A stretch of 64,000 bases of DNA from Pseudomonas salomonii (lineage in GTDB: Bacteria > Pseudomonadota > Gammaproteobacteria > Pseudomonadales > Pseudomonadaceae): positions 1-64,000 of the forward strand of contig NZ_FNOX01000013.1 in assembly GCF_900107155.1 (NCBI RefSeq), written 5' to 3'. The position numbers were made by a program, and so were the translations under genes. Below the pieces are notes generated by a model. That model was not told the DNA's origin. It ran no database searches and worked only from the letters and a program-made list of their open reading frames with translations. Shown here piece after piece: positions 35,144 through 43,462 of the stretch (the first letter of the stretch is position 1; each line of letters begins with the position of its first letter).

Positions 35144-38089
35144 ATGGCGTCACTCATGCCCAAAGGATTGATCCGCGCCGCTGGCGCCTTGTTGACCGCC
35201 CTGGCTCTGTACAGCTTGCTGGGTTTTCTGATTCTGCCGGGCATTGCCCTTCGCATTGCCAACCAGCAACTGGCCAATTACGCCACGGTGCCGGCCCGCA
35301 TCGAGCGTATCGAGCTCAACCCGTTCAGCCTGGAACTGACGCTGTGGGGCCTCAAACTCGGCGAGCCGGGCAAGGAGCAAGTCGGTTTCGAGCGCCTGTA
35401 CGCCAACTTGCAGATCGACAGCCTGTGGACGCGCGCTCTGCACCTGGCAGATGTGCAGCTGGACCAGCCGAAGACTGAAGTGCTGTTCGACAAATCCGGT
35501 CAGTTGAACCTGGCGCAGCTGTTCAAACTGCCTGCGAGTGAGCCGACCCCGGCCGACCCGAATGCCAAGCCGTTCCCGCTGCGCATCGACAGCATCAAGC
35601 TGGCCGGCGGCTATGTGTACTTTCGCGACCTGCGCCCCAGCGAGCCGATTGAATTCCTCTACGACAAACTCGACTTCGAGCTGAAAAACCTCAGCACCTT
35701 GCCCGAAGACAACGCCGACATGACCCTGGTGGCCGCTGGCCCTGAAGGCGGGCAGATCGACTGGAAAGGCAATTTCAGCCTGGTGCCGATCACTTCCGAA
35801 GGCACGCTGAAAGTCACCGATGGCAAGATGAAAGCCTGGTGGCCGTATGTGCGGGACGCCCTGCCGCTGGTGCTTGAAGACGGCGTGCTGAACTTCAGCA
35901 CCGACTATAAATTCAGCCTGGCCAAAGAAACCGAACTGAACCTGACCAACACCGCCGCGAGCATCGCGCCGTTTGCGATCAAGGCGCCGGATGGCCGGCC
36001 ACTGGTGCGCCTGGAGCGCCTGGACGTCAGCGACACCACGGTGGACCTGGCCAAGCAGCAAGTGGTGGTCGGCAAGATCCGCAGCAACAAGCTGGAAACC
36101 TGGGCCGCCCGCGAAGCCGATGGGCAACTGGACTGGCAGAAACTGTTTGCCAGCCAACCGAGCAAACCGGCCAAGGAACTCAAGCCTGCCAGCGCACCTG
36201 CAACCGCCGATACGCCAAACGCCCCACCTGCCGCACCCAGCAAACCCTGGCAAGTGCTGCTCAAGGACGTGCAACTGCGCAACTATCAAGTTCACCTCGC
36301 AGACCGTGCTGCCAAACCGGAAGTTGCATTGGAGCTAGGCCCGCTGAATGTCGATATGCAGAACTTCGACAGTCTCAACCGCAGCCCCTTTAGCCTGAAG
36401 GTCGACTCCGGCCTGGGCAAGCAAGGCAAGATCAGCGCAACCGGTGAGGTCAACCTCAACCCGGTCAGCGCCAGGTTGAAAGTGAGCACCCAGGACATCG
36501 ACCTGCGGGTCGCGCAATCCTATATCAGCCCGTTTATCCGCCTGGAACTGCGCAGCGGTATGTTGGGCAGTAACCTCGATGTGAACCTTAAAAGCACCGA
36601 GCCCTTGGCGCTGCAGGTCACCGGCCGCGCCCAGGTCGACCAGTTGCACACCCTGGACACCCTCAAGACCCGCGACTTCCTCAAGTGGCAGCGTCTGGTA
36701 CTCGAAGGCGTGAACTACCAGCACGGCGACAGCCTGTCGATCGACAAGGTCAACCTGCTGCAGCCCTATGCGCGCTTTATGATCAACGACGACCGCACCA
36801 CCAACATCGATGGCTTGCTGATCCCGCAACCGGCCGACAATGGCACCAAGTCGGCAGCCAAGCCGGCGGCGAGCAAAGACAAACCGTTGGGTATTCATAT
36901 CGGGCAAATTGCGATCAACGATGGTTCGGCCAACTTCGCCGACTTCAGCCTCACGCCCAACTTCGCCACGGCTATCCAGCAACTCAACGGGCAGATTGGC
37001 ACTATCGACAGTCGCCAGGCCAAACCGGCCAGCGTCGACATTAAGGGCAAGGTGGATCGCTACGCGCCGGTGACGATCAAGGGCAGCGTCAACCCGTTTG
37101 ACCCGATGGCGGCGCTGGATATCGCCACCAGCTTCAAGCGCGTCGAACTGACCACGTTGACTCCGTATTCCGGCAAGTTCGCGGGTTTCCGCATTCGCAA
37201 GGGCCGGCTGAACCTCGATTTGCACTACGTGATCACCAAAGGCCAGTTGAAGGCTGAAAACAAAGTGGTGGTTGAGCAATTGCAGTTGGGTGAGAAGGTC
37301 GACAGTGCCGATGCCGTCGATTTGCCGATTCGCCTGGCCATTGCGCTGCTCAAGGATACTGACGGCAAGATCTCCATCGAACTGCCAGTAACCGGCGACT
37401 TGAATAACCCGCAGTTCAGCGTCATGCCGATTGTGTGGCAGACCCTGCGCAACCTGGTGGTGCGCGCAGCCACGGCGCCGTTCAAGTTTATCGGCGGGCT
37501 GGTCAGCGGTGGCGGCTCGGAAGACCTGGGTAACGTGTCGTTTGCCGCAGGCTCCAGCGAGCTGAACAAAGATGCCGAGGGTGCCCTGAACACCTTGGCC
37601 AAGGCACTCAAAGAGCGCCCTACCCTGCGCCTTGAAATCGAAGGCACGGCAGCCGCCAGCAGCGATGGCCCTTTCATCGCCGCAGATCGCCTGGAGCGTG
37701 AATACCAATACAACTACTACAAAATCCTCCAGCGTCGCGGCGACAAGGTGCCGGCTCAGGCGTCATTGCTGGTGGTGCCGGAGAAGGAAAAAGCGCCATT
37801 GCTCGAAGGCATTTACCGCACCCGTCTCAAGCAACAACCACCGGCCGAATGGAAAGACCTGAGCAGTGATGATCGCACTGCGAAGCTGCGTGATGGCTTG
37901 ATCAAGTTCTGGGGGGCCAGTGATGTGTTGCTGCGCCAACTGGGGCAGGACCGTGCCAGCACTATCAAGGACTACCTGGTGGACAAAGGCCAGCTGGAAG
38001 ATGACCGGGTGTACTTCATTGATGCCAGCCTGGGGCAGGCGGAGAAAGACGGTCGAGTGGTAACGCCGATGCATTTGGATGCCGAGTAA
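35144..38089 (+). CDS. DUF748/AsmA-like envelope protein
   Basis: A very large protein of 981 residues with one N-terminal hydrophobic segment (about 10-35) and a long beta-rich body carrying DUF748 repeats (for example the LDQPKTEVLFDKSGQLNLAQL region). It belongs to the AsmA-like group that bridges inner and outer membranes and is implicated in lipid transport. Near the C-terminus (about 800-835) SSELNKDAEGALNTLAKAL and LRLEIEG look like an OmpA-type segment. An alternative start lies four codons later at 35156. Confidence 0.85.
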   Translation: MASLMPKGLIRAAGALLTALALYSLLGFLILPGIALRIANQQLANYATVPARIERIELNPFSLELTLWGLKLGEPGKEQVGFERLYANLQIDSLWTRALHLADVQLDQPKTEVLFDKSGQLNLAQLFKLPASEPTPADPNAKPFPLRIDSIKLAGGYVYFRDLRPSEPIEFLYDKLDFELKNLSTLPEDNADMTLVAAGPEGGQIDWKGNFSLVPITSEGTLKVTDGKMKAWWPYVRDALPLVLEDGVLNFSTDYKFSLAKETELNLTNTAASIAPFAIKAPDGRPLVRLERLDVSDTTVDLAKQQVVVGKIRSNKLETWAAREADGQLDWQKLFASQPSKPAKELKPASAPATADTPNAPPAAPSKPWQVLLKDVQLRNYQVHLADRAAKPEVALELGPLNVDMQNFDSLNRSPFSLKVDSGLGKQGKISATGEVNLNPVSARLKVSTQDIDLRVAQSYISPFIRLELRSGMLGSNLDVNLKSTEPLALQVTGRAQVDQLHTLDTLKTRDFLKWQRLVLEGVNYQHGDSLSIDKVNLLQPYARFMINDDRTTNIDGLLIPQPADNGTKSAAKPAASKDKPLGIHIGQIAINDGSANFADFSLTPNFATAIQQLNGQIGTIDSRQAKPASVDIKGKVDRYAPVTIKGSVNPFDPMAALDIATSFKRVELTTLTPYSGKFAGFRIRKGRLNLDLHYVITKGQLKAENKVVVEQLQLGEKVDSADAVDLPIRLAIALLKDTDGKISIELPVTGDLNNPQFSVMPIVWQTLRNLVVRAATAPFKFIGGLVSGGGSEDLGNVSFAAGSSELNKDAEGALNTLAKALKERPTLRLEIEGTAAASSDGPFIAADRLEREYQYNYYKILQRRGDKVPAQASLLVVPEKEKAPLLEGIYRTRLKQQPPAEWKDLSSDDRTAKLRDGLIKFWGASDVLLRQLGQDRASTIKDYLVDKGQLEDDRVYFIDASLGQAEKDGRVVTPMHLDAE

Positions 38090-38112
38090 CATTCAGCTAA
38101 AACAGATCTAAA

Positions 38113-38201
38113 TGTGGGAGCGGGCTTGCTCGCGAATGCGGTATATCAGGCACATTTCCAGTGACTGACACACCGCATTCGCGAGCAAGCCCGCTCCCAC
38201 A
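38113..38201. repeat. Pseudomonas palindromic repeat (REP-type), inverted pair
   Basis: TGTGGGAGCGGGCTTGCTCG is mirrored by CGAGCAAGCCCGCTCCCACA across an approximately 35-bp loop, with the stem continuing into CGAATGCGGT/ACCGCATTCG (about 30 bp in all). Same family as 27223-27307 but a different subtype in the inner stem. It lies 24 bp after the DUF748 gene. Confidence 0.85.
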
Positions 38202-38247
38202 GTTTTATCTCCACCGGCCATGCAAATGTATTCCAGGCCTGAATAGA

Positions 38248-38277
38248 ACAGGCCCCGACACAAGTGCCGGGGCCTGT
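38248..38277 (-). terminator. Stem-loop between the DUF748 and BON genes
   Basis: ACAGGCCCCG and CGGGGCCTGT form a perfect 10-bp stem with a 10-nt loop in the gap where the convergent genes end. It may serve the BON gene (minus strand, tail TTCTATTC) or both. The rest of 38278-38383 shows nothing definite. Confidence 0.5.
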
Positions 38278-38383
38278 AATGACCACATCCGTGTGGTCGG
38301 TCGCATGAACTTTAGAGGTGCATCGGGTGGATATCTAACTCACCCTAAGCCGCCGCCGTCTAGCTCAGACGATTCTTTTAGCG

Positions 38384-39004
38384 TTACTGAGCTTTCAGGC
38401 CATCGGCCGATACAGCTTTAACGCCTTTGATTTTCTTGGTGATCGCAACTGCGGTGTCTTTCTGAGCCTGGGTCACGGCAGCAGTCGACGACAGCGACAC
38501 TACACCTTTGTTGGTTTCGACTTTGATGTCGGTACCAGGAATGCCTTTTTCGGTAACCAGGTCAGCTTTTACTTTGGTGGTGATCCAAGTGTCCGAAGTG
38601 GACTCTTTGGCATCTGCTGCTGCGCCTTTGGTTTTGTCGATGTTATCTGCCTTAGTGGCACCGCCAGCCATCAGGCCGTCAGCGGAAACAGCGGTAACAC
38701 CTTTGATTTTCTTGGTGATCGCTACAGCCGTGGCTTTCTGGGAGTCAGAGATAGCGACTGTGGAGGACAGGGAAACCACGCCTTTGTTGGTTTCAACCTT
38801 GATGTCCGAACCAGGAATGCCTTTCTCGGTCAGCAGGTCGGATTTAACTTTGGTAGTGATCCAAGTATCCGAAACGCTTTCCTTAGCCTTGGTGGCTTCA
38901 CCAGCCGCCAACGTCATAGGGGCTTGGGAAGTCTGAGCAAAGGCTACGTTAGCACCCATGGCCAGAGTCAGAGCGGTAGCGGTAGCGAGAGCGAACTTCT
39001 TCAT
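38384..39004 (-). CDS. Tandem BON-domain periplasmic protein (OsmY-like)
   Basis: A 206-residue protein with a signal peptide (MKKFALATATALTLAMGANVAFA) and two BON domains, at residues 41-113 and 133-205. The two copies are identical at 61 of 73 positions, far closer than is usual for tandem BON domains. BON proteins bind phospholipid or envelope structures and include the stress protein OsmY. AGGAG precedes the start. A candidate sigma-54 promoter lies about 60 bp upstream of the start. Confidence 0.9.
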   Translation of the reverse strand: MKKFALATATALTLAMGANVAFAQTSQAPMTLAAGEATKAKESVSDTWITTKVKSDLLTEKGIPGSDIKVETNKGVVSLSSTVAISDSQKATAVAITKKIKGVTAVSADGLMAGGATKADNIDKTKGAAADAKESTSDTWITTKVKADLVTEKGIPGTDIKVETNKGVVSLSSTAAVTQAQKDTAVAITKKIKGVKAVSADGLKAQ

Positions 39005-39074
39005 ACGAGTAACTCCTGTTTTATGAAAAGTCTGCAGCGTGTAAACCTTGATGCTGCAGCGTTAACAGGGTTAT

Positions 39075-39091
39075 TGCAGGCAGTGTGCCAA
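39075..39091 (-). promoter_or_regulatory. Candidate sigma-54 promoter of the BON gene
   Basis: The minus strand reads TTGGCAC, ACTGC, CTGCA, matching TGGCAC-N5-TTGC with one mismatch; GG and GC are 12 bp apart. The same CTGC variant occurs at the crcZ promoter in this window. Predicted +1 near 39064, giving a 60-nt leader. Confidence 0.6.
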
Positions 39092-39161
39092 GTCACAGAA
39101 TCATATTAATCCCTTTATAAACAACAACTTATAAAAACAGCTAATTTTCGAAATCGTGCAT

Positions 39162-39193
39162 CTTGCATGAAGTCGACCGTGCCTGCATGCAAG
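39162..39193. promoter_or_regulatory. Dyad upstream of the BON promoter, possible enhancer site
   Basis: CTTGCATG and CATGCAAG form a perfect 8-bp inverted repeat with a 16-bp spacer. It lies about 100-130 bp upstream of the predicted sigma-54 start, the usual location for an activator of NtrC type. The other parts of 39005-39249 show no gene. Confidence 0.5.
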
Positions 39194-39249
39194 TTGCGGC
39201 TTTTGGAATTTACTAAGCAACTGATTTCCCGGTACTTTCCTGTGGGCAT

Positions 39250-39278
39250 AAAAAAAGGACTCCGAAGAGTCCTCCTTT
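39250..39278 (-). terminator. Rho-independent terminator of pnp
   Basis: On the minus strand GGACTC, the stable loop TTCG and GAGTCC are followed by seven Ts. It lies 23 bp after the pnp stop and ends the superoperon. Confidence 0.93.
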
Positions 39279-39300
39279 TCAGCGTAAAGCCAGCGGGTAA

Positions 39301-41406
39301 TTAAACGCCCGAAGCCTTGGCTGCTGCTACGTCCTTGATGGACAGCTTGATACGGCCGCGGTTGTCCACGTCCAGTACCAGCACTTCCACTTCCTGGCCT
39401 TCTTTGAGAATGTCGGTCACTTTCTCAACACGAGCGTCGCTCAGCATGGAGATGTGTACCAGACCGTCTTTGCCCGGCAGGATGTTGACGAATGCGCCGA
39501 AGTCGACGATGCGCTCAACCTTACCCACGTAGATCTTGCCGATCTCGGCTTCAGCGGTGATGCCCAGAACGCGCTGACGTGCAGCTTCAGCCGCTTCCTT
39601 GGTTTCGCCGAAGATCTTGATCGAGCCGTCGTCTTCGATGTCGATCGAAGCCTTGGTTTCTTCACAGATCGCACGGATGGTCGCGCCGCCTTTACCGATA
39701 ACATCACGGATTTTGTCGGTGTCGATTTTCATCGCGATCATGGTCGGAGCATTTTCCGACAGTTCGGTGCGGGACTGACCAATGATCTGGTTCATCTGAC
39801 CGAGGATGTTCAGGCGCGCTTCCAGGGCTTGGCCCAGAGCGATTTCCATGATTTCTTCGGTGATGCCCTTGATCTTGATGTCCATCTGCAGCGCGGTAAC
39901 ACCTTTAGCGGTACCGGCTACTTTGAAGTCCATGTCGCCCAGGTGGTCTTCGTCGCCCAGGATGTCGGTCAGGATGGCGAACTTCTCGCCTTCTTTAACC
40001 AGGCCCATGGCGATACCGGCAACCGGTGCCTTCATCGGTACACCAGCGTCCATCAGGGCCAGGGAAGCACCGCAAACGGAAGCCATGGAGCTCGAACCGT
40101 TGGACTCAGTGATTTCCGACACAACACGGATGGTGTACGGGAACACGTCGGCAGCAGGCAGCATCGCAGCGATCGAACGACGAGCCAGGCGGCCGTGACC
40201 GATTTCGCGACGACCAGCGCCACCCATGCGACCACACTCGCCTACCGAGAACGGAGGGAAGTTGTAGTGCAGCATGAACGGGTCTTTTTTCTCGCCTTCC
40301 AGGGTGTCCAGCAGCTGTGCGTCACGGGCAGTACCCAGTGTTGCAACGACCAGAGCCTGGGTTTCGCCACGGGTGAACAGCGCCGAACCGTGAGTCTTCG
40401 GCAGAACGCCGACTTCGATGTTCAGTGGGCGCACGGTGCGCGTGTCGCGACCGTCGATACGTGGCTTGCCGTTAACGATGTTTTCGCGAACGGTGCGGTA
40501 TTCGATTTCGCCGAAGGCAGCTTTGACTTCGCTGGAAGAAGGCTGGCCTTCTTCACCGGACAGTTTGGCTACAACCTGATCCTTCAGCTCGCCCAGGCGC
40601 GCGTAACGGTCGGCCTTGACGGTGATGGTGTAGGCGTCGGAGACGGCAGCACCGAACTCGGAGCGGATAGCGCCCAGCAGTTCAGTCGCTTCAGCTTGTG
40701 GAGCCCAGGCCCATGTCGGCTTGGCAGCTTCGGCAGCCAGTTCTTTAACGGCCTTGATCACGGACTGGAACTCGTCGTGAGCAAACAGTACAGCGCCCAG
40801 CATCTGGTCTTCGGTCAGCTCTTTGGCTTCCGATTCAACCATCAATACGGCTTCAGAGGTACCGGCAACGACCATGTCCAGGCTCGACGCTTTCTGTTGC
40901 TCGTAAGTCGGGTTCAGCAGGTAGCCGGTGCTTTCGTGGAAAGCAACGCGCGCCGCGCCGATCGGGCCATCGAAAGGAATGCCGGAGATGGCCAGGGCAG
41001 CCGAGGTACCGATCATCGCAGCGATGTCCGGATCGGTCTTCTTGCTGGTGGAAACGACGGTGCAGACAACCTGCACTTCGTTCATGAAGCCTTCTGGGAA
41101 CAGCGGACGGATCGGACGGTCGATCAGTCGGGAAGTCAGGGTTTCTTTCTCGGAAGGACGGCCTTCACGCTTGAAGAAACCGCCAGGGATCTTACCGGCA
41201 GCGTAAGTCTTTTCCTGGTAGTGAACGGAAAGAGGGAAGAAGCCTTTGCTCGGGTCAGCGGTCTTGGCGCCAACAACGGTCACCAATACGGTCACGTCGT
41301 CGTCAACGGTAACCAGCACTGCGCCGGACGCTTGACGGGCGATACGGCCTGTCTCGAGGGTAACGGTCGACTGACCGAACTGGAATTTTTTGATAACCGG
41401 GTTCAC
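39301..41406 (-). CDS. pnp: Polyribonucleotide nucleotidyltransferase (PNPase)
   Basis: A 701-residue trimeric phosphorolytic 3'-5' exoribonuclease and degradosome component. Two RNase PH domains are followed by a KH domain (IGKGGATIRAICEETKASID) and a C-terminal S1 domain (GKVERIVDFGAFVNILPGKDGLVHIS). The start is GTG, after GAAGGTAGGA. It follows rpsO by 195 bp. In E. coli PNPase autoregulates through RNase III cleavage in its leader; the leader here is GC-rich and could fold, but the site is not defined. Confidence 0.97.
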   Translation of the reverse strand: MNPVIKKFQFGQSTVTLETGRIARQASGAVLVTVDDDVTVLVTVVGAKTADPSKGFFPLSVHYQEKTYAAGKIPGGFFKREGRPSEKETLTSRLIDRPIRPLFPEGFMNEVQVVCTVVSTSKKTDPDIAAMIGTSAALAISGIPFDGPIGAARVAFHESTGYLLNPTYEQQKASSLDMVVAGTSEAVLMVESEAKELTEDQMLGAVLFAHDEFQSVIKAVKELAAEAAKPTWAWAPQAEATELLGAIRSEFGAAVSDAYTITVKADRYARLGELKDQVVAKLSGEEGQPSSSEVKAAFGEIEYRTVRENIVNGKPRIDGRDTRTVRPLNIEVGVLPKTHGSALFTRGETQALVVATLGTARDAQLLDTLEGEKKDPFMLHYNFPPFSVGECGRMGGAGRREIGHGRLARRSIAAMLPAADVFPYTIRVVSEITESNGSSSMASVCGASLALMDAGVPMKAPVAGIAMGLVKEGEKFAILTDILGDEDHLGDMDFKVAGTAKGVTALQMDIKIKGITEEIMEIALGQALEARLNILGQMNQIIGQSRTELSENAPTMIAMKIDTDKIRDVIGKGGATIRAICEETKASIDIEDDGSIKIFGETKEAAEAARQRVLGITAEAEIGKIYVGKVERIVDFGAFVNILPGKDGLVHISMLSDARVEKVTDILKEGQEVEVLVLDVDNRGRIKLSIKDVAAAKASGV

Positions 41407-41601
41407 GGTGTCCTACCTTCTTTGTGGCTCTTGGGGGAACTTGTCTTCTTGCGAAATTCTTGGGCAATGCCGGGAATCGGCCCGACGCTCGTCCAGGGTA
41501 AAACGTGTATCCAGATAAAACTTGAGGCTGGGAGCCTGCCATGGGCCAGCGGGAATCCCACTGACACACGGCAGACAACCAACCTCTAGCGCAATCGCTT
41601 A

Positions 41602-41871
41602 TTAGCGACGCAGACCCAGGCGACCGATCAGAGCCTGATAACGACCCAGATCCTTGCCTTTCAGGTAGTCCAGCAGCTTACGGCGCTGGTTTACCATGCG
41701 GATCAGACCACGACGGGAGTGGTGATCTTTACCGTTGGCCTTGAAGTGACCTTGCAGCTTGTTGATGTTGTGGGTCAGCAGTGCAACTTGCACTTCTGGC
41801 GAACCAGTGTCACCAACAGCTTGCTGATAGTCAGCAACGATTTGTGCTTTTTCTTGAACGTCGAGAGCCAT
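41602..41871 (-). CDS. rpsO: 30S ribosomal protein S15
   Basis: An 89-residue protein with the S15 signature (HNINKLQGHFKANGKDHHSRRGLIRMVNQRRKLLDYLK). It binds 16S rRNA early in assembly. The 115-bp gap from truB may contain its own promoter, as in E. coli, but I cannot define one. pnp follows on the same strand. Confidence 0.98.
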   Translation of the reverse strand: MALDVQEKAQIVADYQQAVGDTGSPEVQVALLTHNINKLQGHFKANGKDHHSRRGLIRMVNQRRKLLDYLKGKDLGRYQALIGRLGLRR

Positions 41872-41986
41872 GAGGCAATCCTTTTTTCAGGAAACTACCC
41901 AAAGGGCAGTTTCAACAGGCCAGGGACAAATCCCTGTATCTAAAAATGAGTGTTGACCGTGCCTGTTAACAGCCACACTCGTCCGG

Positions 41987-42904
41987 TCATTCTGACCGAA
42001 TCAGTCGACGCGGCGCTATACGCCCGTCTTCGCTCACTTCACCGATACCGATGAAGCGACCGTTATGATCCTGTACCCGCACCATACCGAACTTCGGAGC
42101 ATCCGGGGCACGTACCGGTTGGCCGTTTAGCCAGTAGAACGCGCTGTGCTCCGAGAAGTGCAGCAATGGCCAATCCAGCAAACCGCTGTCCGATGGCATC
42201 AGGAAGCGATCAACCGCTTCATTGCCGCCTTCGGCATGTACCGCTTCCAACTCTTCCAGCGTGACCGTCTGGGCCAGGGTGAAAGGTCCGGCTTGAGTAC
42301 GTCGCAACTCTGCAACGTATGCACCACAGCCCAGTTGCTCACCGATATCTTCCACCAGGGTACGAATATAGGTGCCTTTGCTGCAGTCCACCGCCAGTCG
42401 TGCGGTGTCGCCTTCACTGGCGAGCAATTCAAGCCGCGCAATAGTAACAGAACGCGGTTCACGCTCCACTACTTCGCCCGCACGTGCCAGCTTGTAAAGA
42501 GGCTGGCCATCACGCTTGAGCGCCGAGTACATCGGCGGTATCTGACTGATTTGCCCACGAAAAGCGGGTAAAACGGCCTCGATATCAGCACGACCAACGG
42601 TCACGTCGCGAACCTGCAGAACATCACCTTCGGCATCGGCCGTGGTGGTGGTCTTGCCCAGTTGCATGAGGGTTTCGTAACCCTTGTCGGAATCGAGCAG
42701 GTATTGCGAGAACTTGGTGGCCTCGCCAAAGCACAAGGGCAGTACGCCGGTGGCCAAGGGGTCGAGGCTGCCGGTGTGCCCGGCCTTCTCGGCATTGAGC
42801 AGCCAGCGAACCTTCTGCAGCGCGGCATTGGAGGTAAAGCCAATGGGCTTGTCGAGCAGAATGATGCCGCTGACGTTGCGACGGATACGTTTGACCTGAG
42901 CCAC
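41987..42904 (-). CDS. truB: tRNA pseudouridine(55) synthase
   Basis: A 305-residue enzyme isomerising U55 in the T-loop of tRNAs. The catalytic aspartate is in GHTGSLDPLATGVLPL. GIILLDKPIGFTSN marks the N-terminus, and a PUA-like C-terminal region follows. It starts 3 bp after rbfA. Confidence 0.97.
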   Translation of the reverse strand: MAQVKRIRRNVSGIILLDKPIGFTSNAALQKVRWLLNAEKAGHTGSLDPLATGVLPLCFGEATKFSQYLLDSDKGYETLMQLGKTTTTADAEGDVLQVRDVTVGRADIEAVLPAFRGQISQIPPMYSALKRDGQPLYKLARAGEVVEREPRSVTIARLELLASEGDTARLAVDCSKGTYIRTLVEDIGEQLGCGAYVAELRRTQAGPFTLAQTVTLEELEAVHAEGGNEAVDRFLMPSDSGLLDWPLLHFSEHSAFYWLNGQPVRAPDAPKFGMVRVQDHNGRFIGIGEVSEDGRIAPRRLIRSE

Positions 42905-42907
42905 CGC

Positions 42908-43303
42908 TTACTCCTTGGCGTCTTCAGGTGTGGACGGGTGCTGGCTGTCTTCAGCCACGGCGCGCTCGATCAATGCCGACAGGTGCGCACCACGCACGAC
43001 GCTTTCGTCGTAGTGGAAGTGCAACTGGGGAACACTGCGCAGCTTCATTTCACGGGCCAACTGCATGCGCAGGAAGCCGGCAGCCGAATTGAGCACCTTG
43101 ATGCTTTGCGCAATTTCTTCGCTGTTGTCCTGCCCCATCACGGTGATGAAGATCTTGGCGTGACCCACGTCACGGCTCACTTCAACGGCGGTGATGGTGA
43201 CCAGGCCGACGCGCGGGTCTTTGACTTCGCGACGGATCAGTTGGGCCAGCTCACGCTGCATCTGATCGCCGATACGTTGGGTACGGCTGTATTCTTTTGC
43301 CAT
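42908..43303 (-). CDS. rbfA: 30S ribosome-binding factor RbfA
   Basis: A 131-residue KH-type ribosome-maturation factor needed for 16S 5' end processing and cold growth. The core RTQRIGDQMQRELAQLIRREVKDPR and HFHYDESVVRGAHL match the family. It is between infB and truB, the conserved order. Confidence 0.96.
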   Translation of the reverse strand: MAKEYSRTQRIGDQMQRELAQLIRREVKDPRVGLVTITAVEVSRDVGHAKIFITVMGQDNSEEIAQSIKVLNSAAGFLRMQLAREMKLRSVPQLHFHYDESVVRGAHLSALIERAVAEDSQHPSTPEDAKE

Positions 43304-43357
43304 GTCTTGTTACCTGTTACTGCCACACGGTGAAACCCGTGGGGTCTGAAAGCGGCA

Positions 43358-43391
43358 AACGCCCGGCCTGACAAAAGCCAGACCGGGCGTT
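43358..43391 (-). terminator. Stem-loop between infB and rbfA
   Basis: AACGCCCGG and CCGGGCGTT make a 9-bp stem that can extend inward through TCTGG/CAGG-type pairs. No T-run follows. It probably acts as a processing or partial-termination element within the operon. Confidence 0.45.
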
Positions 43392-43462
43392 GCGTTTAGA
43401 GTCCGTACGCTGCGCGGGGCATTTGCATGCCCACACGCAACGTGGCTCCGGAAGTGCGCGAG

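Noticed and set aside
39454..41589. A 711-codon open frame on the plus strand opposite pnp
   Set aside because: Shadow of a highly expressed GC-rich gene; no domain, and composition typical of antisense frames.
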